The notes under the pieces were generated by a model, which made no database searches, was not told where the DNA came from, and was given only the letters and a program-made list of their open reading frames with translations. The translations under genes and the position numbers were made by a program. A stretch of DNA of 64,000 nucleotides, taken from the NCBI RefSeq assembly GCF_003014495.1, contig NZ_PYGC01000011.1, forward strand, positions 62,001 through 126,000. The letters are read 5' to 3'. The first letter of the stretch is position 1. The number at the start of each line of letters is the position of its first letter. This DNA comes from Prolixibacter denitrificans (GTDB lineage Bacteria; Bacteroidota; Bacteroidia; Bacteroidales; Prolixibacteraceae). Below, in pieces: positions 52,627-61,052 of this stretch.

Positions 52627-54024
52627 ATGGAAAAGTTCAGAACAGAAACCGATTCAATGGGCGAAATTCAGGTTCCCGCCGAACATTACTGGGGAGCGCA
52701 AACCCAACGTTCATTTCAAAATTTTCAAATCGGAACCCAACGTTTTCAGTGGCCTTCACCGATTATCCGGGCGTTGGGGATTGTGAAAAAGGCTGCAGCA
52801 CAGGCAAATGAGGAACTCGGTGAGTTGCCGTCTGACATTGCCGGTAATATTATGGCTGCCGCCGAAGAGGTGATCACCGGCCGGATGGACAGTGAGTTTC
52901 CGTTGGTGGTCTTTCAAACAGGTTCGGGAACGCAATCGAACATGAATGCCAACGAGGTGATTTCCAATCGCGCTATCGAAATGATGGGCGGCGAAAGGGG
53001 AAGCAAGAAACCGGTTCATCCCAACGACCATGTCAACCGCAGTCAGTCGTCGAACGACACGTTTCCTACGGCCATGCACATTGCGTTGGTTGAAGAGTTG
53101 CACAAGCGTCTTTTTACTTCGGTTGAGTTGCTGCGAAAAACACTGGCTGATAAATCGGACCTGTATCAATCGATTGTGAAAACCGGACGCACGCACTTGC
53201 AGGATGCCACGCCGTTAACGGTAGGACAGGAGATGAGCGGCTGGGTAGCCCAGCTCGATTTCGCGATGGAAGGCATTCGCGCTTCGCTTCCCGGATTGTA
53301 TGATCTGGCTATTGGAGGAACGGCAGTGGGTACCGGATTGAACACCCATCCGCAGTTTGCCATGCGGGCGGTGCATTTTATCTCCGAAATTACGGGGCAT
53401 CCTTTCCGTAATGCACCCAATAAGTTCTTCGCACTCTCGGCACACGACGCGCTGGTGCAGACTTCGGCAGCACTGCGTACGCTGGCCGGGGCGTTGATGA
53501 AAATTGCCAATGATGTGCGCTGGCTGGCTTCCGGCCCCCGTTGTGGTATTGGCGAATACAATATTCCGGCTAACGAGCCCGGTTCATCTATCATGCCCGG
53601 TAAGGTGAACCCTACCCAAAGCGAAGCATTGACCATGGTTTGTGCCCAGGTGTTTGGTAACGATGCCACCGTCGCTTTCGCGGGAAGCCAGGGAAACTTC
53701 CAGCTCAATGTGTACAAGCCGGTGATGGCGCATAACGTATTGGAGAGTATCACGCTGCTCGCGGATGCCTGTCGGTCGTTCAATGAACATTGCGCGGTGG
53801 GAATCGAGCCGAACTTGCCAAGGATTAACGAGAATATCCAAAAGAACCTGATGCTGGTTACGGCACTAAACCGCCACATTGGATACGATAAGGCGGCCCG
53901 GATTGCTAAGAAAGCCCACGCGGAAGGGAAGACCTTACGGGAAGCCGCACTGGAATTGAAATACGTATCGGAAGAGGAATTCGACCAGTGGGTCATTCCA
54001 CTGGAGATGACCCACCCGCATTAA
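52627..54024 (+). CDS. fumC: Fumarate hydratase, class II
   Basis: A 465-aa iron-independent fumarase. [45 protein letters not shown] and [15 protein letters not shown] are all present, the last with the catalytic Ser of the SS loop. It converts fumarate and malate in the TCA or reductive succinate branch. ATG 52627 gives the family N-terminus ([14 protein letters not shown]). The oxygen-stable class contrasts with the Fe-S hydro-lyases at 16.9-20.5 kb. Confidence 0.96.
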   Translation: MEKFRTETDSMGEIQVPAEHYWGAQTQRSFQNFQIGTQRFQWPSPIIRALGIVKKAAAQANEELGELPSDIAGNIMAAAEEVITGRMDSEFPLVVFQTGSGTQSNMNANEVISNRAIEMMGGERGSKKPVHPNDHVNRSQSSNDTFPTAMHIALVEELHKRLFTSVELLRKTLADKSDLYQSIVKTGRTHLQDATPLTVGQEMSGWVAQLDFAMEGIRASLPGLYDLAIGGTAVGTGLNTHPQFAMRAVHFISEITGHPFRNAPNKFFALSAHDALVQTSAALRTLAGALMKIANDVRWLASGPRCGIGEYNIPANEPGSSIMPGKVNPTQSEALTMVCAQVFGNDATVAFAGSQGNFQLNVYKPVMAHNVLESITLLADACRSFNEHCAVGIEPNLPRINENIQKNLMLVTALNRHIGYDKAARIAKKAHAEGKTLREAALELKYVSEEEFDQWVIPLEMTHPH

Positions 54025-54035
54025 TAAGAAAAAAA

Positions 54036-54070
54036 AGCCTCGTCAGGAAATTCTCCCGGCGAGGCTATTT
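54036..54070. terminator. Intrinsic terminator, probably bidirectional
   Basis: The stem AGCCTCG (54036-54042)/CGAGGCT (54060-54066), with an A tract upstream and TATTTTAT downstream. It sits between the convergent fumC (+) and SDR (-) genes. Confidence 0.78.
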
Positions 54071-54117
54071 TATAATATCAGTGTAGGGTCAGGCCATGTC
54101 CTGACTTTTCAAAATCA

Positions 54118-54717
54118 TTAATACAACCGGATAACTTCTCCCGTAACGTATCCTTCTACACTACGAAGATAACCACTCACGGTCCGTTTCATGGTAACGG
54201 GCAGATGGCCGGGGAAGAGGTGTCCCTGTCGTTCGGCGGCATCTTCCACCAAACCCGGAGCGACGACATTGATGCGCAGGCCGCGTTTCAGTTCCCGTGC
54301 AGTGGCTATTACAAAGCTGTGAATACCTCCGTTCACCATCGAAGCACCTACCGAACCTTTCACCGGGTCTTCGCCCAGAATACCGGTTGTGAGGGTAAAC
54401 GAGCCGTTATCTTTCAGGTAGCGCTGTCCAATGCGCACCAGGTTGACCTGTCCCATCAGTTTATTGCGGATGCTGATGTAAAAGTCTTCTTCCGTCAGGT
54501 CCTCGAAATTGCCCCACTTGGTGGCGCCGGCAATGGAAATAACGGCATCCAGGTTGGGAACATCCTGAAACATCTTCTCGATAGAGCCTTCCGAGGCTAA
54601 ATCCACGTTGACATCACCGCTTTTCCGTCCGGCCACAACTACTTCGTGTCGTTTCTTCAATTCCGTTGTTACCTTGTTGCCAATGGTGCCGTTTCCACCG
54701 ATAATCAATATTTTCAT
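54118..54717 (-). CDS. Short-chain dehydrogenase/reductase
   Basis: A 199-aa SDR. GGNGTIGNKV (7-16) is the dinucleotide motif; AGRKSGDVNVDL suggests NADP preference. The usual catalytic YxxxK is not evident: the region reads SVGASMVNGGIHSFVIATA, so Tyr and Lys are replaced. This matches a family of small atypical SDRs in Bacteroidota and Proteobacteria. Substrate unknown. Confidence 0.85.
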   Translation of the reverse strand: MKILIIGGNGTIGNKVTTELKKRHEVVVAGRKSGDVNVDLASEGSIEKMFQDVPNLDAVISIAGATKWGNFEDLTEEDFYISIRNKLMGQVNLVRIGQRYLKDNGSFTLTTGILGEDPVKGSVGASMVNGGIHSFVIATARELKRGLRINVVAPGLVEDAAERQGHLFPGHLPVTMKRTVSGYLRSVEGYVTGEVIRLY

Positions 54718-54752
54718 CTTGCTGTATTCTTTTTATGTCCGACTGTTTGTTT

Positions 54753-54790
54753 GCAAAAGGTAAACGGTTGATTCGGTATTTGGTTTGATG
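54753..54790 (+). repeat. 38-bp direct repeat, copy 1
   Basis: It matches 55277-55314 at 33 of 38 bases (shared GCAAAAGGTAAACGG and TTTGGTTTGATG blocks). Copy 1 lies upstream of the small lipoprotein gene. Confidence 0.6.
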
Positions 54791-54887
54791 CTTGTTGAAA
54801 AAGAAAAAATCGATGGCCGATTATAAAGCAACCTTTTTATTTATCGGCTCATCCTATTACCACTATGAGAACCTAATTTGTCAGACT

Positions 54888-55184
54888 ATGAGAAAAGTAA
54901 TGATTCTACTATTTGTGTTAATTCCTGTTTTTTCCAATTGCACAAAAGATGATTCCGAATTGATTGCCCAAATCAGGGAGATAGCCTGGAATTCACTGGA
55001 TGACCAGGAAAAATCGACGGTGATAATTGACTGGACACAGGCGAAAGTTGAAATGACAACTTACAACGATAAAAGTGCTTACTCTGTGATATTTAATACA
55101 GATGCTGATGCTCTGTTAGGCCCTATTACTGTATATGTTGATCCAGTTACTAAGAAAGTACTGGGATATGCCGGAAGGTTTTAG
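54888..55184 (+). CDS. Small lipoprotein, 98 aa
   Basis: A start at ATG 54888 gives a clean signal (MRKVMILLFVLIPVFSNC) with lipobox FSNC. A longer reading from 54792 adds a non-conserved stretch. The mature part is about 80 residues: a helix with DSELIAQIREIAWNSLDDQEKSTVI followed by a beta-rich half (AKVEMTT, AYSVIFNTDADALLGPITVYVDPVTKKVLGYAGRF). The end PITVYVDPVTKKVLGYAGR is a common closing pattern of NTF2/PepSY-like small domains. Function unknown. Confidence 0.65.
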   Translation: MRKVMILLFVLIPVFSNCTKDDSELIAQIREIAWNSLDDQEKSTVIIDWTQAKVEMTTYNDKSAYSVIFNTDADALLGPITVYVDPVTKKVLGYAGRF

Positions 55185-55276
55185 TATAGTCGTTCAGGCA
55201 ATTTCCGGTAAAAAAGCTATAATTGCAGACCTTGTTTAGAGCCTGTTAACCGGGTAATATGTTCCGGCGTGTGTTA

Positions 55277-55314
55277 GCAAAAGGTAAACGGTCTATCCGG
55301 ATTTTGGTTTGATG
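55277..55314 (+). repeat. 38-bp direct repeat, copy 2
   Basis: A copy of the sequence at 54753-54790, without a gene behind it. Similarity continues weakly into a GGAAAAGAAAAGG stretch. Confidence 0.6.
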
Positions 55315-55384
55315 AGGCATGGAAAAGAAAAGGAATTGCTCCTCAGATATTACATTCTCTCAGAATAAAATATTCCTGAAATGT

Positions 55385-55407
55385 ATATGACTCCGGGGGA
55401 GTCATAT
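55385..55407. repeat. Palindrome, GACTCC-type
   Basis: 10-bp arms ATATGACTCC/GGAGTCATAT around GGG. First of three adjacent palindromes of similar design. Confidence 0.7.
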
Positions 55408-55438
55408 ATTGTTAGGCAACAGAAGGCCAGCGTTTATT

Positions 55439-55456
55439 CGACCCCGGCCGGGGTCG
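55439..55456. repeat. Perfect palindrome CGACCCCGGCCGGGGTCG
   Basis: An 18-nt perfect palindrome; second of the cluster. Confidence 0.75.
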
Positions 55457-55490
55457 TACGGAAAAGAGCCAGGGGTTTTATTCTAACAAC

Positions 55491-55513
55491 ATACCATCCC
55501 GCCGGGATGGTAT
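55491..55513. repeat. Palindrome, ACCATCCCG-type
   Basis: 11-bp arms ATACCATCCCG/CGGGATGGTAT around one C; third of the cluster. The design (AT-rich flank, GC-rich centre) is shared by all three. Confidence 0.75.
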
Positions 55514-55600
55514 TACGGTGCGAGCAAATTCATCTGCTGTAATAGAGGCATGACTCCGCAATGGTATACTATTACGCTGCATACAGATGAGCTCAAATCT

Positions 55601-55679
55601 TTCTACTGTTCTTTTTTTGTCTTTCTACTTAGAAAGGTGGATCACTTATAGGTAGGATTTTTTAAAAAGAACAGTAGAA
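55601..55679. repeat. 79-bp element with 16-bp perfect terminal inverted repeats
   Basis: TTCTACTGTTCTTTTT (55601-55616) is exactly reverse-complemented at 55664-55679. Between them is a smaller palindrome CTTTCT/AGAAAG (55621-55636). It has no coding capacity. It could be a MITE-like remnant or a large RNA hairpin. Confidence 0.6.
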
Positions 55680-55903
55680 GTTTCTGAACTTATACGTAGA
55701 AGTTTTTACCAACACAGAAACAATGGTATTTGTCGGGAATTTTCCTTTGGAATATCATGCATTGAAATACTCCAATTTCTTGTTCTCGCTGGGGCTGTTC
55801 ATAAATAGGTAAGGGGCTAAAACACTTGGAAGCTAAAATTTTGCTATTTTCAGAAGTAGAAAACCTGACTGATGAAACAATAGACTTCACTGGTTTTAGT
55901 AAA

Positions 55904-56797
55904 ATGATAAAACAAAGGAGAAATATAATATTCGTTTTTTTATTGTTGTCTATCAACCTATCAGCGCAAGTTCGGTATGATACCATTCCTCGAGATGATG
56001 AGGCTGAAATTGGTGGGTGGTCAGAAAAATTGCCTGTTTTTAAAGATTTTTTGGGTCAGATGTCAACTTATTTTTCAAAAGTAGATTGGGAAGATCTTGA
56101 TTGTTACGGCAAGAAGGTTTATGTGTCGACGACTTTTGGGAAAGACGGAAAGCTGAAAGACACAAGAGTCCTGAGAGCAGTGAATCCGGCTTGTGATTCA
56201 ATGGCATTTTATTTTGTTAAAGGACTAAAAGAATGGCTGCCGGGGTTACACCGAGGAAGGTTTGTTGATATTTCTTTCGTTTTTCCTATTAGGTTCGATA
56301 GCACGTTTAATGACAGAAAGTCGGGTTCCTCATTCTTTCTTGATGAAACGGAAGAAGAATATGCAAAGAGGAAAGCTTATTTTGACTTTGTTTATTCGAA
56401 CGAATATGGACAAGAGATTATCGGTGACTTTGAGCTTTTCAGGAATTACTTGGCCGAAGTTTTGAGCGATAGTCAGCACGTGTACATTTTTACTGATTAT
56501 GAGTTCCCAAGAAAAGAAGGAATCGAGCTACGGTTTAAACCTCCTGAAAATAAGGATTTGCATCTATTAGTACGAGCTCCTAAACAGAACCGGGTACTCT
56601 ATGACTATCGTATACGGAGGGGAAAAGTGCGTATTCCCAGAGAAAAGAAATTATTTCTTCTGTTCTATCAAGAGGGCACTCCTCCATTGCTTCAAACCGG
56701 GATAATGTATGCAAAAGATGATACAACCATCAATTTGACACTAGAGCATTATACAAAAGGACAATTATTGGATGAAATAAAGGAAATTCAGCAATGA
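55904..56797 (+). CDS. Secreted TonB-C-like domain protein, 297 aa
   Basis: ATG 55904 gives a signal peptide (MIKQRRNIIFVFLLLSINLSAQ region). An upstream in-frame start at 55826 adds a non-signal leader. Residues about 60-125 resemble the TonB C-terminal domain seen in Bacteroidota (FGKDGKLKDTRVLRAVNPACDSMAFYFVKGL in segments, then VDISFVFPIRF), but the protein lacks a TonB N-terminal anchor and proline linker. The C-terminal 100 residues are a beta-rich domain with ELRFKPPENKDLHLLV. Unknown role. Confidence 0.65.
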   Translation: MIKQRRNIIFVFLLLSINLSAQVRYDTIPRDDEAEIGGWSEKLPVFKDFLGQMSTYFSKVDWEDLDCYGKKVYVSTTFGKDGKLKDTRVLRAVNPACDSMAFYFVKGLKEWLPGLHRGRFVDISFVFPIRFDSTFNDRKSGSSFFLDETEEEYAKRKAYFDFVYSNEYGQEIIGDFELFRNYLAEVLSDSQHVYIFTDYEFPRKEGIELRFKPPENKDLHLLVRAPKQNRVLYDYRIRRGKVRIPREKKLFLLFYQEGTPPLLQTGIMYAKDDTTINLTLEHYTKGQLLDEIKEIQQ

Positions 56798-56942
56798 TAT
56801 ATAGCCGCATATCATAACTAGGGATTACTATTGATTTTACCAATTTATGTTAATGTATTACTGAATAATTTTCTAACTTGTCAATACTTATAGTTGTCAT
56901 ATTAATAAATATAAACTTGTATCAACACTAAAAAGAATAACC

Positions 56943-57128
56943 ATGAGCAAGAAAAGTCGAAGCAATAATTCTGCCGGGGGCGCCGTGTATGGACTGGGTT
57001 TCATCGGAGCAGCCATCTACTTCATATCCGTTGCCACCAGCTTTTGGATGGGCGTACTGGGATTCTTGAAAGCCATTGTTTGGCCGGCTTTTCTTGTTTA
57101 TGAGGCGTTTAAGTTTTTTGCCAAGTAA
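56943..57128 (+). CDS. Small conserved membrane protein, 61 aa
   Basis: Two hydrophobic segments (about 15-32 GLGFIGAAIYFISVATSF and 36-52 GVLGFLKAIVWPAFLVY) follow a Ser/Lys/Asn-rich start MSKKSRSNNSAGG. The Gly-rich AVYGLGFIGA and the VWPAF segment recur in small proteins of many bacterial phyla, in my memory of such sequences. It is probably an inner-membrane protein of unknown function. Confidence 0.7.
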   Translation: MSKKSRSNNSAGGAVYGLGFIGAAIYFISVATSFWMGVLGFLKAIVWPAFLVYEAFKFFAK

Positions 57129-57235
57129 AGTCGCCTGTTGCTGGGAACCGATAGTTAAAACCTCATTTTTTTCTCTGTTGCTGTTTGTAAAAGCGAATTG
57201 CATTTATCCTGTTTGTTAGCAACAATTCTGACCCA

Positions 57236-57802
57236 TTGCCAACTAACACACTTTTCAACGATATTCGTCTGGGCGATAAAAAAGCTTTCGATAAGCTGTT
57301 CCTGGTTTATTACGGGGAACTATGTCGTTTTGCCTATACGTTTGCTAAAGATTTCGATCATTCGGAAGAGATTGTTCAACGCATGTTTGTCAGAATCTGG
57401 GAGAATCGCAAGAAGTTGATTGAACCGGAGAACGGGAAATCCTATCTCTACAAAGCAGTTTATAACGAATATTTGAAGCACCGGAGAAGCGAGGACGTTC
57501 GAAAACAATACCACCTCAGTTATATTTTAAATAAAAATGATGATGAGGAGGAAACAGAGTCATACCAACAGGTACTTCCATTACTGAATAAAGCGATAGA
57601 TATGCTGCCGGAGAAATGCCGGCAAATTTTTGTATTGAACAAACTGGAAGGCCTTACCCAGAAAGAGATTGCTGAGTATTTGAATATCTCAGTAAAAACC
57701 GTCGAGAATCAGGTCGCCATAGCCGTTTCCAAACTACGGGAAGAGTTGAAACCATACCTTCATTTATTGCCGGCTACATTACTGTTGATTGTTTTTCATT
57801 AA
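57236..57802 (+). CDS. ECF-type RNA polymerase sigma factor, TTG start
   Basis: A 188-aa sigma factor of the same FecI group as the one at 35.9 kb, with FDKLFLVYYGELCRFAYTFAKDFDHSEEIVQRMFVRIWE and MLPEKCRQIFVLNKLEGLTQKEIAEYLNISVKTVENQVAIAVSKL visible as regions 2 and 4. No ATG or GTG exists in frame before the conserved start. TTG at 57236 is the only good choice, since the frame closes upstream at 57188-57190. Sigma factor, FecR and the STN protein form one operon. Confidence 0.88.
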   Translation: MPTNTLFNDIRLGDKKAFDKLFLVYYGELCRFAYTFAKDFDHSEEIVQRMFVRIWENRKKLIEPENGKSYLYKAVYNEYLKHRRSEDVRKQYHLSYILNKNDDEEETESYQQVLPLLNKAIDMLPEKCRQIFVLNKLEGLTQKEIAEYLNISVKTVENQVAIAVSKLREELKPYLHLLPATLLLIVFH

Positions 57803-57861
57803 AATTTTCACTCGTTCTTTGGGGGATTCATTTTCGGGAAGGTTCATTCTTAAAAAAAGCA

Positions 57862-58815
57862 ATGGAACCCATTCCGATGCATCTTATTATTCAGTCATTC
57901 GAAAGCGGGTTGTCAGAAAAAGAGCAGCAGGAGCTTGATACGTGGTTGGCGGCATCAGACGAAAACCGGCAGCAATACGAAGAATTGCGAAAAACGTATG
58001 TTGCCGGCGGAAAACTGAACATCGACTTCGAACCGGATGCCCGGAAGGCATTAGCGAAAGTACACCGGCGGATTCATTCGAAGAAAGTCATTCGTTTCAC
58101 CTGGCGGGTAACTGCTGCCGTCATTTTCCTGGCGCTGGTTACCCAGGTTGTTTTACAAACACAATCAACTGCCAACTGGAATGAGGTTATCGCTCAGCAA
58201 CGGCAAACTGTTTATCTGCCCGACAGCTCCAAAGTCATTCTGGCGAAAAACGCGTATTTGAGCTACCCATCTACCTTTACGAAAAATGAGCGCGATGTTC
58301 GGTTGAGCGGAACAGCCTATTTTGAAGTGACTCACCATCCCGAACGACCATTTCGAATAAAGACAGCCGATGCTCAAATAAAAGTATTGGGTACCAAATT
58401 CCTGGTGAAATCCGGGTTGAAGAATACGGAGAGCGTTTCGGTAGACGAAGGACGGGTAGCATTCCGGACTGGTTCGTTATTCGCACGACATAAGGTGATT
58501 TTGACCAAAAATGAAATTGGAATTTGGAATGCCAAAGATCATCAGTTAACCGAACAAGACAACCCTAATCCGAACAGCAACGCATGGATTTCGGGGCGAC
58601 TTTCGTTTACGAGCGCACCGTTGTCGGACGTTTTAAAAACATTGGAAGACCACTTTAAAATATCTGTAGAATTAGCTGATGAGAATTTCGCCGACCTGAA
58701 ATATTCCGGGCAATTTAACGACCTGGAAGGCGCTCAGAAGATTATACAAACCATTTGCCTTACCCTTAATCTTTCATACCAACAACAAACTAACCACTTT
58801 ATCCTTACACCATGA
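57862..58815 (+). CDS. FecR-family anti-sigma factor
   Basis: A 317-aa protein with one TM at about 75-92 (VTAAVIFLALVTQVVLQ). Its periplasmic FecR domain reads TVYLPDSSKVILAKNAYLSYPSTF, VRLSGTAYFEVTHHPERPFRI and IKVLGTKFLVKS; a C-terminal DUF4974-like domain follows (LSFTSAPLSDVLKTLEDHFKISVEL). Its stop overlaps the next start (ATGA), so it is coupled to the STN-domain protein. Confidence 0.92.
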   Translation: MEPIPMHLIIQSFESGLSEKEQQELDTWLAASDENRQQYEELRKTYVAGGKLNIDFEPDARKALAKVHRRIHSKKVIRFTWRVTAAVIFLALVTQVVLQTQSTANWNEVIAQQRQTVYLPDSSKVILAKNAYLSYPSTFTKNERDVRLSGTAYFEVTHHPERPFRIKTADAQIKVLGTKFLVKSGLKNTESVSVDEGRVAFRTGSLFARHKVILTKNEIGIWNAKDHQLTEQDNPNPNSNAWISGRLSFTSAPLSDVLKTLEDHFKISVELADENFADLKYSGQFNDLEGAQKIIQTICLTLNLSYQQQTNHFILTP

Positions 58816-60386
58816 AAAAATTATTGCATCTACTCATCCTGTTTACATTGATGTCGGGAACCGCGTTGGGACAAATGCATTCCCCGACGACCTATCTGGA
58901 CATCCTGAAAGGGCTTTCCGGAAAGCTAAAACTCGAACTCAGCTACAGTCCCGATTTGGTAGCGCTGAACGAAAACACGACTACTCAATTCAGCGCTAAT
59001 GCTGATAGTTGTATTACTGAATTGGAAAAAACAGCCAATTTGAGAATTACACAAACGGATACGCATTTAATTGTTGCATCGAAAGCACCGGCTTACATTC
59101 GCTTACAGGGAAAAGTAGTCGACGCAAAAACTGGTGAGTTGTTGCCCTATGCCAATATTTTGATTGGAAAAGCCGGGGCAGGTACAATTACCAATACCGA
59201 AGGCGCATTCGATTTTAAAATACAAGGGCGCTTTGCCGGAAGTCTGATTCGGTTCTCGTTCCTGGGCTATAAAAGTCAGCAGCTCTTCATTCCTTATGCC
59301 AGTGATAGCAGCATCGTTGTAAAAATGATACCTAAACCTTATCTGTTAAGTGATGTGTATGTGTTACCCAATGGTACCGCGGCAGTTGATATTGTCAAAC
59401 GAGCGGTTAAAAATATCAAGCGAAACTATGCACGAACGACCACTCAGATGGAAGCTTTCTACCGCAACACCAACTACCGTGATACGATAGCCTCTCAGAT
59501 TATTGAAGCGGCTTTGCTGATCCAGGATCGGGGAATTAATACCCAGCCGTCAACCACACGAATTCAGGTTGAGGAACTAAGGAAAAGTAATAGCTACCTG
59601 GTTCCTCAAAGTAAAAAGGAAAAATTGGCTTTTGCATTGATGGATAAAATGTTCGGCGGGCATCGAAATATTTTATATCGGGCCTATGCAAATAGCGTAA
59701 GATATTACCGTATGAGTTGGTGGTACAAGCCCTTGACAGACTATGAAACCTTTAAGTACGAATTTGCCGGTTTTGAGTGGCTCGATTCGGTTAAAGTATA
59801 CAAGATTAAGTTCATTTACGATAAGCTCCAACCTGACGGAAAGAGAGCTTCAGAAAATAAAAATTCGGAAGACGGCGGGTATATCTATGTCAGCTCGAAA
59901 GACTGGGGAGTCTTGAAAATGGAAAGATGGTGGAAGGTATTGAATGATAGATTTCTTACGAATATGGTTATCAAAGACAACTATATCTGGAGAACGGAAA
60001 CAGGCTACCCGAAAATTAGCGGGAAGTACTATTTAAAATACAAAACCGGTTTTGCCACGCCCAATGGTACATCTGCCGTTTATGAAAATCCGGACGCGCC
60101 TAAGAAAGAGAGAAAGATAAAGGAAAGACAATGGGCCGAATATGTACTTCTGGTCACCAAGGTAATCACGGATAAAAAAGAGATGGATAAAATCAGGTAT
60201 CGTGAAAAACTGGCCCGCGACGAACATACTTACGAAGCAAAATATCCTTATCATCCCACGTTCTGGGAAACCTACAACATTCTAAAAGAAAATCCGGTAC
60301 AGGAGAAATTCATCAAAGAGATGGAATGGGAAAAATCGCTGGATATTCAGTTTAAAGAAAACTCATCCAACTATGCTAACAACTAA
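58812..60386 (+). CDS. STN-domain plus carboxypeptidase-regulatory-domain protein without TonB barrel
   Basis: A 524-aa secreted protein. Signal peptide 1-20; STN-like domain about 22-97 (LDILKGLSGKLKLELSYSPDLVAL ... TQTDTHLIVASK); CarboxypepD_reg-like domain about 102-178 (RLQGKVVDAKTGELLPYANILIGKA, ITNTEGAFDF). The remaining 340 residues are a mixed alpha/beta domain (AFYRNTNYRDT, YRMSWWYKPLTDYETFKYEF, GYIYVSSKDWGVLKMERWW) shared with DUF5686-like proteins. It has the sensor domains of a SusC/FecA receptor but no plug or 22-strand barrel, so the usual transport signal must come from elsewhere. It overlaps the next gene by 14 bp. Confidence 0.8.
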   Translation: MKKLLHLLILFTLMSGTALGQMHSPTTYLDILKGLSGKLKLELSYSPDLVALNENTTTQFSANADSCITELEKTANLRITQTDTHLIVASKAPAYIRLQGKVVDAKTGELLPYANILIGKAGAGTITNTEGAFDFKIQGRFAGSLIRFSFLGYKSQQLFIPYASDSSIVVKMIPKPYLLSDVYVLPNGTAAVDIVKRAVKNIKRNYARTTTQMEAFYRNTNYRDTIASQIIEAALLIQDRGINTQPSTTRIQVEELRKSNSYLVPQSKKEKLAFALMDKMFGGHRNILYRAYANSVRYYRMSWWYKPLTDYETFKYEFAGFEWLDSVKVYKIKFIYDKLQPDGKRASENKNSEDGGYIYVSSKDWGVLKMERWWKVLNDRFLTNMVIKDNYIWRTETGYPKISGKYYLKYKTGFATPNGTSAVYENPDAPKKERKIKERQWAEYVLLVTKVITDKKEMDKIRYREKLARDEHTYEAKYPYHPTFWETYNILKENPVQEKFIKEMEWEKSLDIQFKENSSNYANN

Positions 60387-61050
60387 TAATATCACAAAGA
60401 AATTCGGGAGCTTTGTAGCCGTCGACCAACTTAGCTTCGAAATCAAAGAGCCCGGACTTTACTTGTTTGTAGGAGACAACGGTTCCGGAAAAACCACCTT
60501 GTTTAACCTGATAGCCGGCCTGATCAATCCCAATAAGGGTGAAATCAGTCTCGACGACCAGACGGATGCCGATTTGCGCCGGAAACAAATGGGGATTGCC
60601 ACCGAACCGTTCACCACAGAACCATCAATAACGGTAAGTGAAATTGCGGAAATCGTCCGAAAAGTAAAGCATGTTTCTCAGGAAGAAATGAAAGAACTGT
60701 TGAAGCAGTGGGAGATATGGACGGCCCGTGAGAAACCGTTTAAAGCCCTTTCAACGGGAATGAAGAAGAGGCTGAGTATTGCTTTGTCGATGGCCGGAAA
60801 TCCGGAGTTTTTCCTTTGGGATGAACCGTACAATGGACTTGATCCGCTTGGCATCAGCTTACTGAACCAGGTTATCGGGGAACTTGCCGAAGAAGAGAAA
60901 ACCATTCTTCTTTCAACACACCTGCTGAATGAAATAACTGTGCCCGCCAAAACCGGATTTGTTATGAAAGAAGGACGTTTAGCCGGCCTTGTTCATCGTG
61001 ATTCTTCTGCCAACTTCAACGAATCGATTATGGACCTTTTAAAAAACTAG
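60373..61050 (+). CDS. ABC transporter ATP-binding protein
   Basis: A 225-aa ATPase with Walker A GDNGSGKTT (34-42), signature LSTGMKKRLS (non-canonical LSTGM for LSGGQ, as in many ABC-2 exporters) and Walker B FFLWDEPYNGLDP. It is encoded in one chain with a 240-aa permease 2 bp downstream. Confidence 0.93.
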   Translation: MLTTNNITKKFGSFVAVDQLSFEIKEPGLYLFVGDNGSGKTTLFNLIAGLINPNKGEISLDDQTDADLRRKQMGIATEPFTTEPSITVSEIAEIVRKVKHVSQEEMKELLKQWEIWTAREKPFKALSTGMKKRLSIALSMAGNPEFFLWDEPYNGLDPLGISLLNQVIGELAEEEKTILLSTHLLNEITVPAKTGFVMKEGRLAGLVHRDSSANFNESIMDLLKN

Positions 61051-61052
61051 CA

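Larger units (their letters stand above)
55185..55903. repeat. 719-bp repeat-rich intergenic region
   Basis: No gene. It contains the second copy of the direct repeat (55277-55314), three consecutive short palindromes (55385-55407, 55439-55456, 55491-55513) and a 16-bp inverted repeat pair (55601-55616/55664-55679). Confidence 0.7.

Noticed and set aside
55601-55679. Insertion sequence
   Set aside because: Only 79 bp long, no transposase and no clear target duplication; reported as a repeat only.
57198-57419. 73-codon open frame overlapping the start of the second sigma factor
   Set aside because: It is in another frame of the sigma gene and has no independent features.
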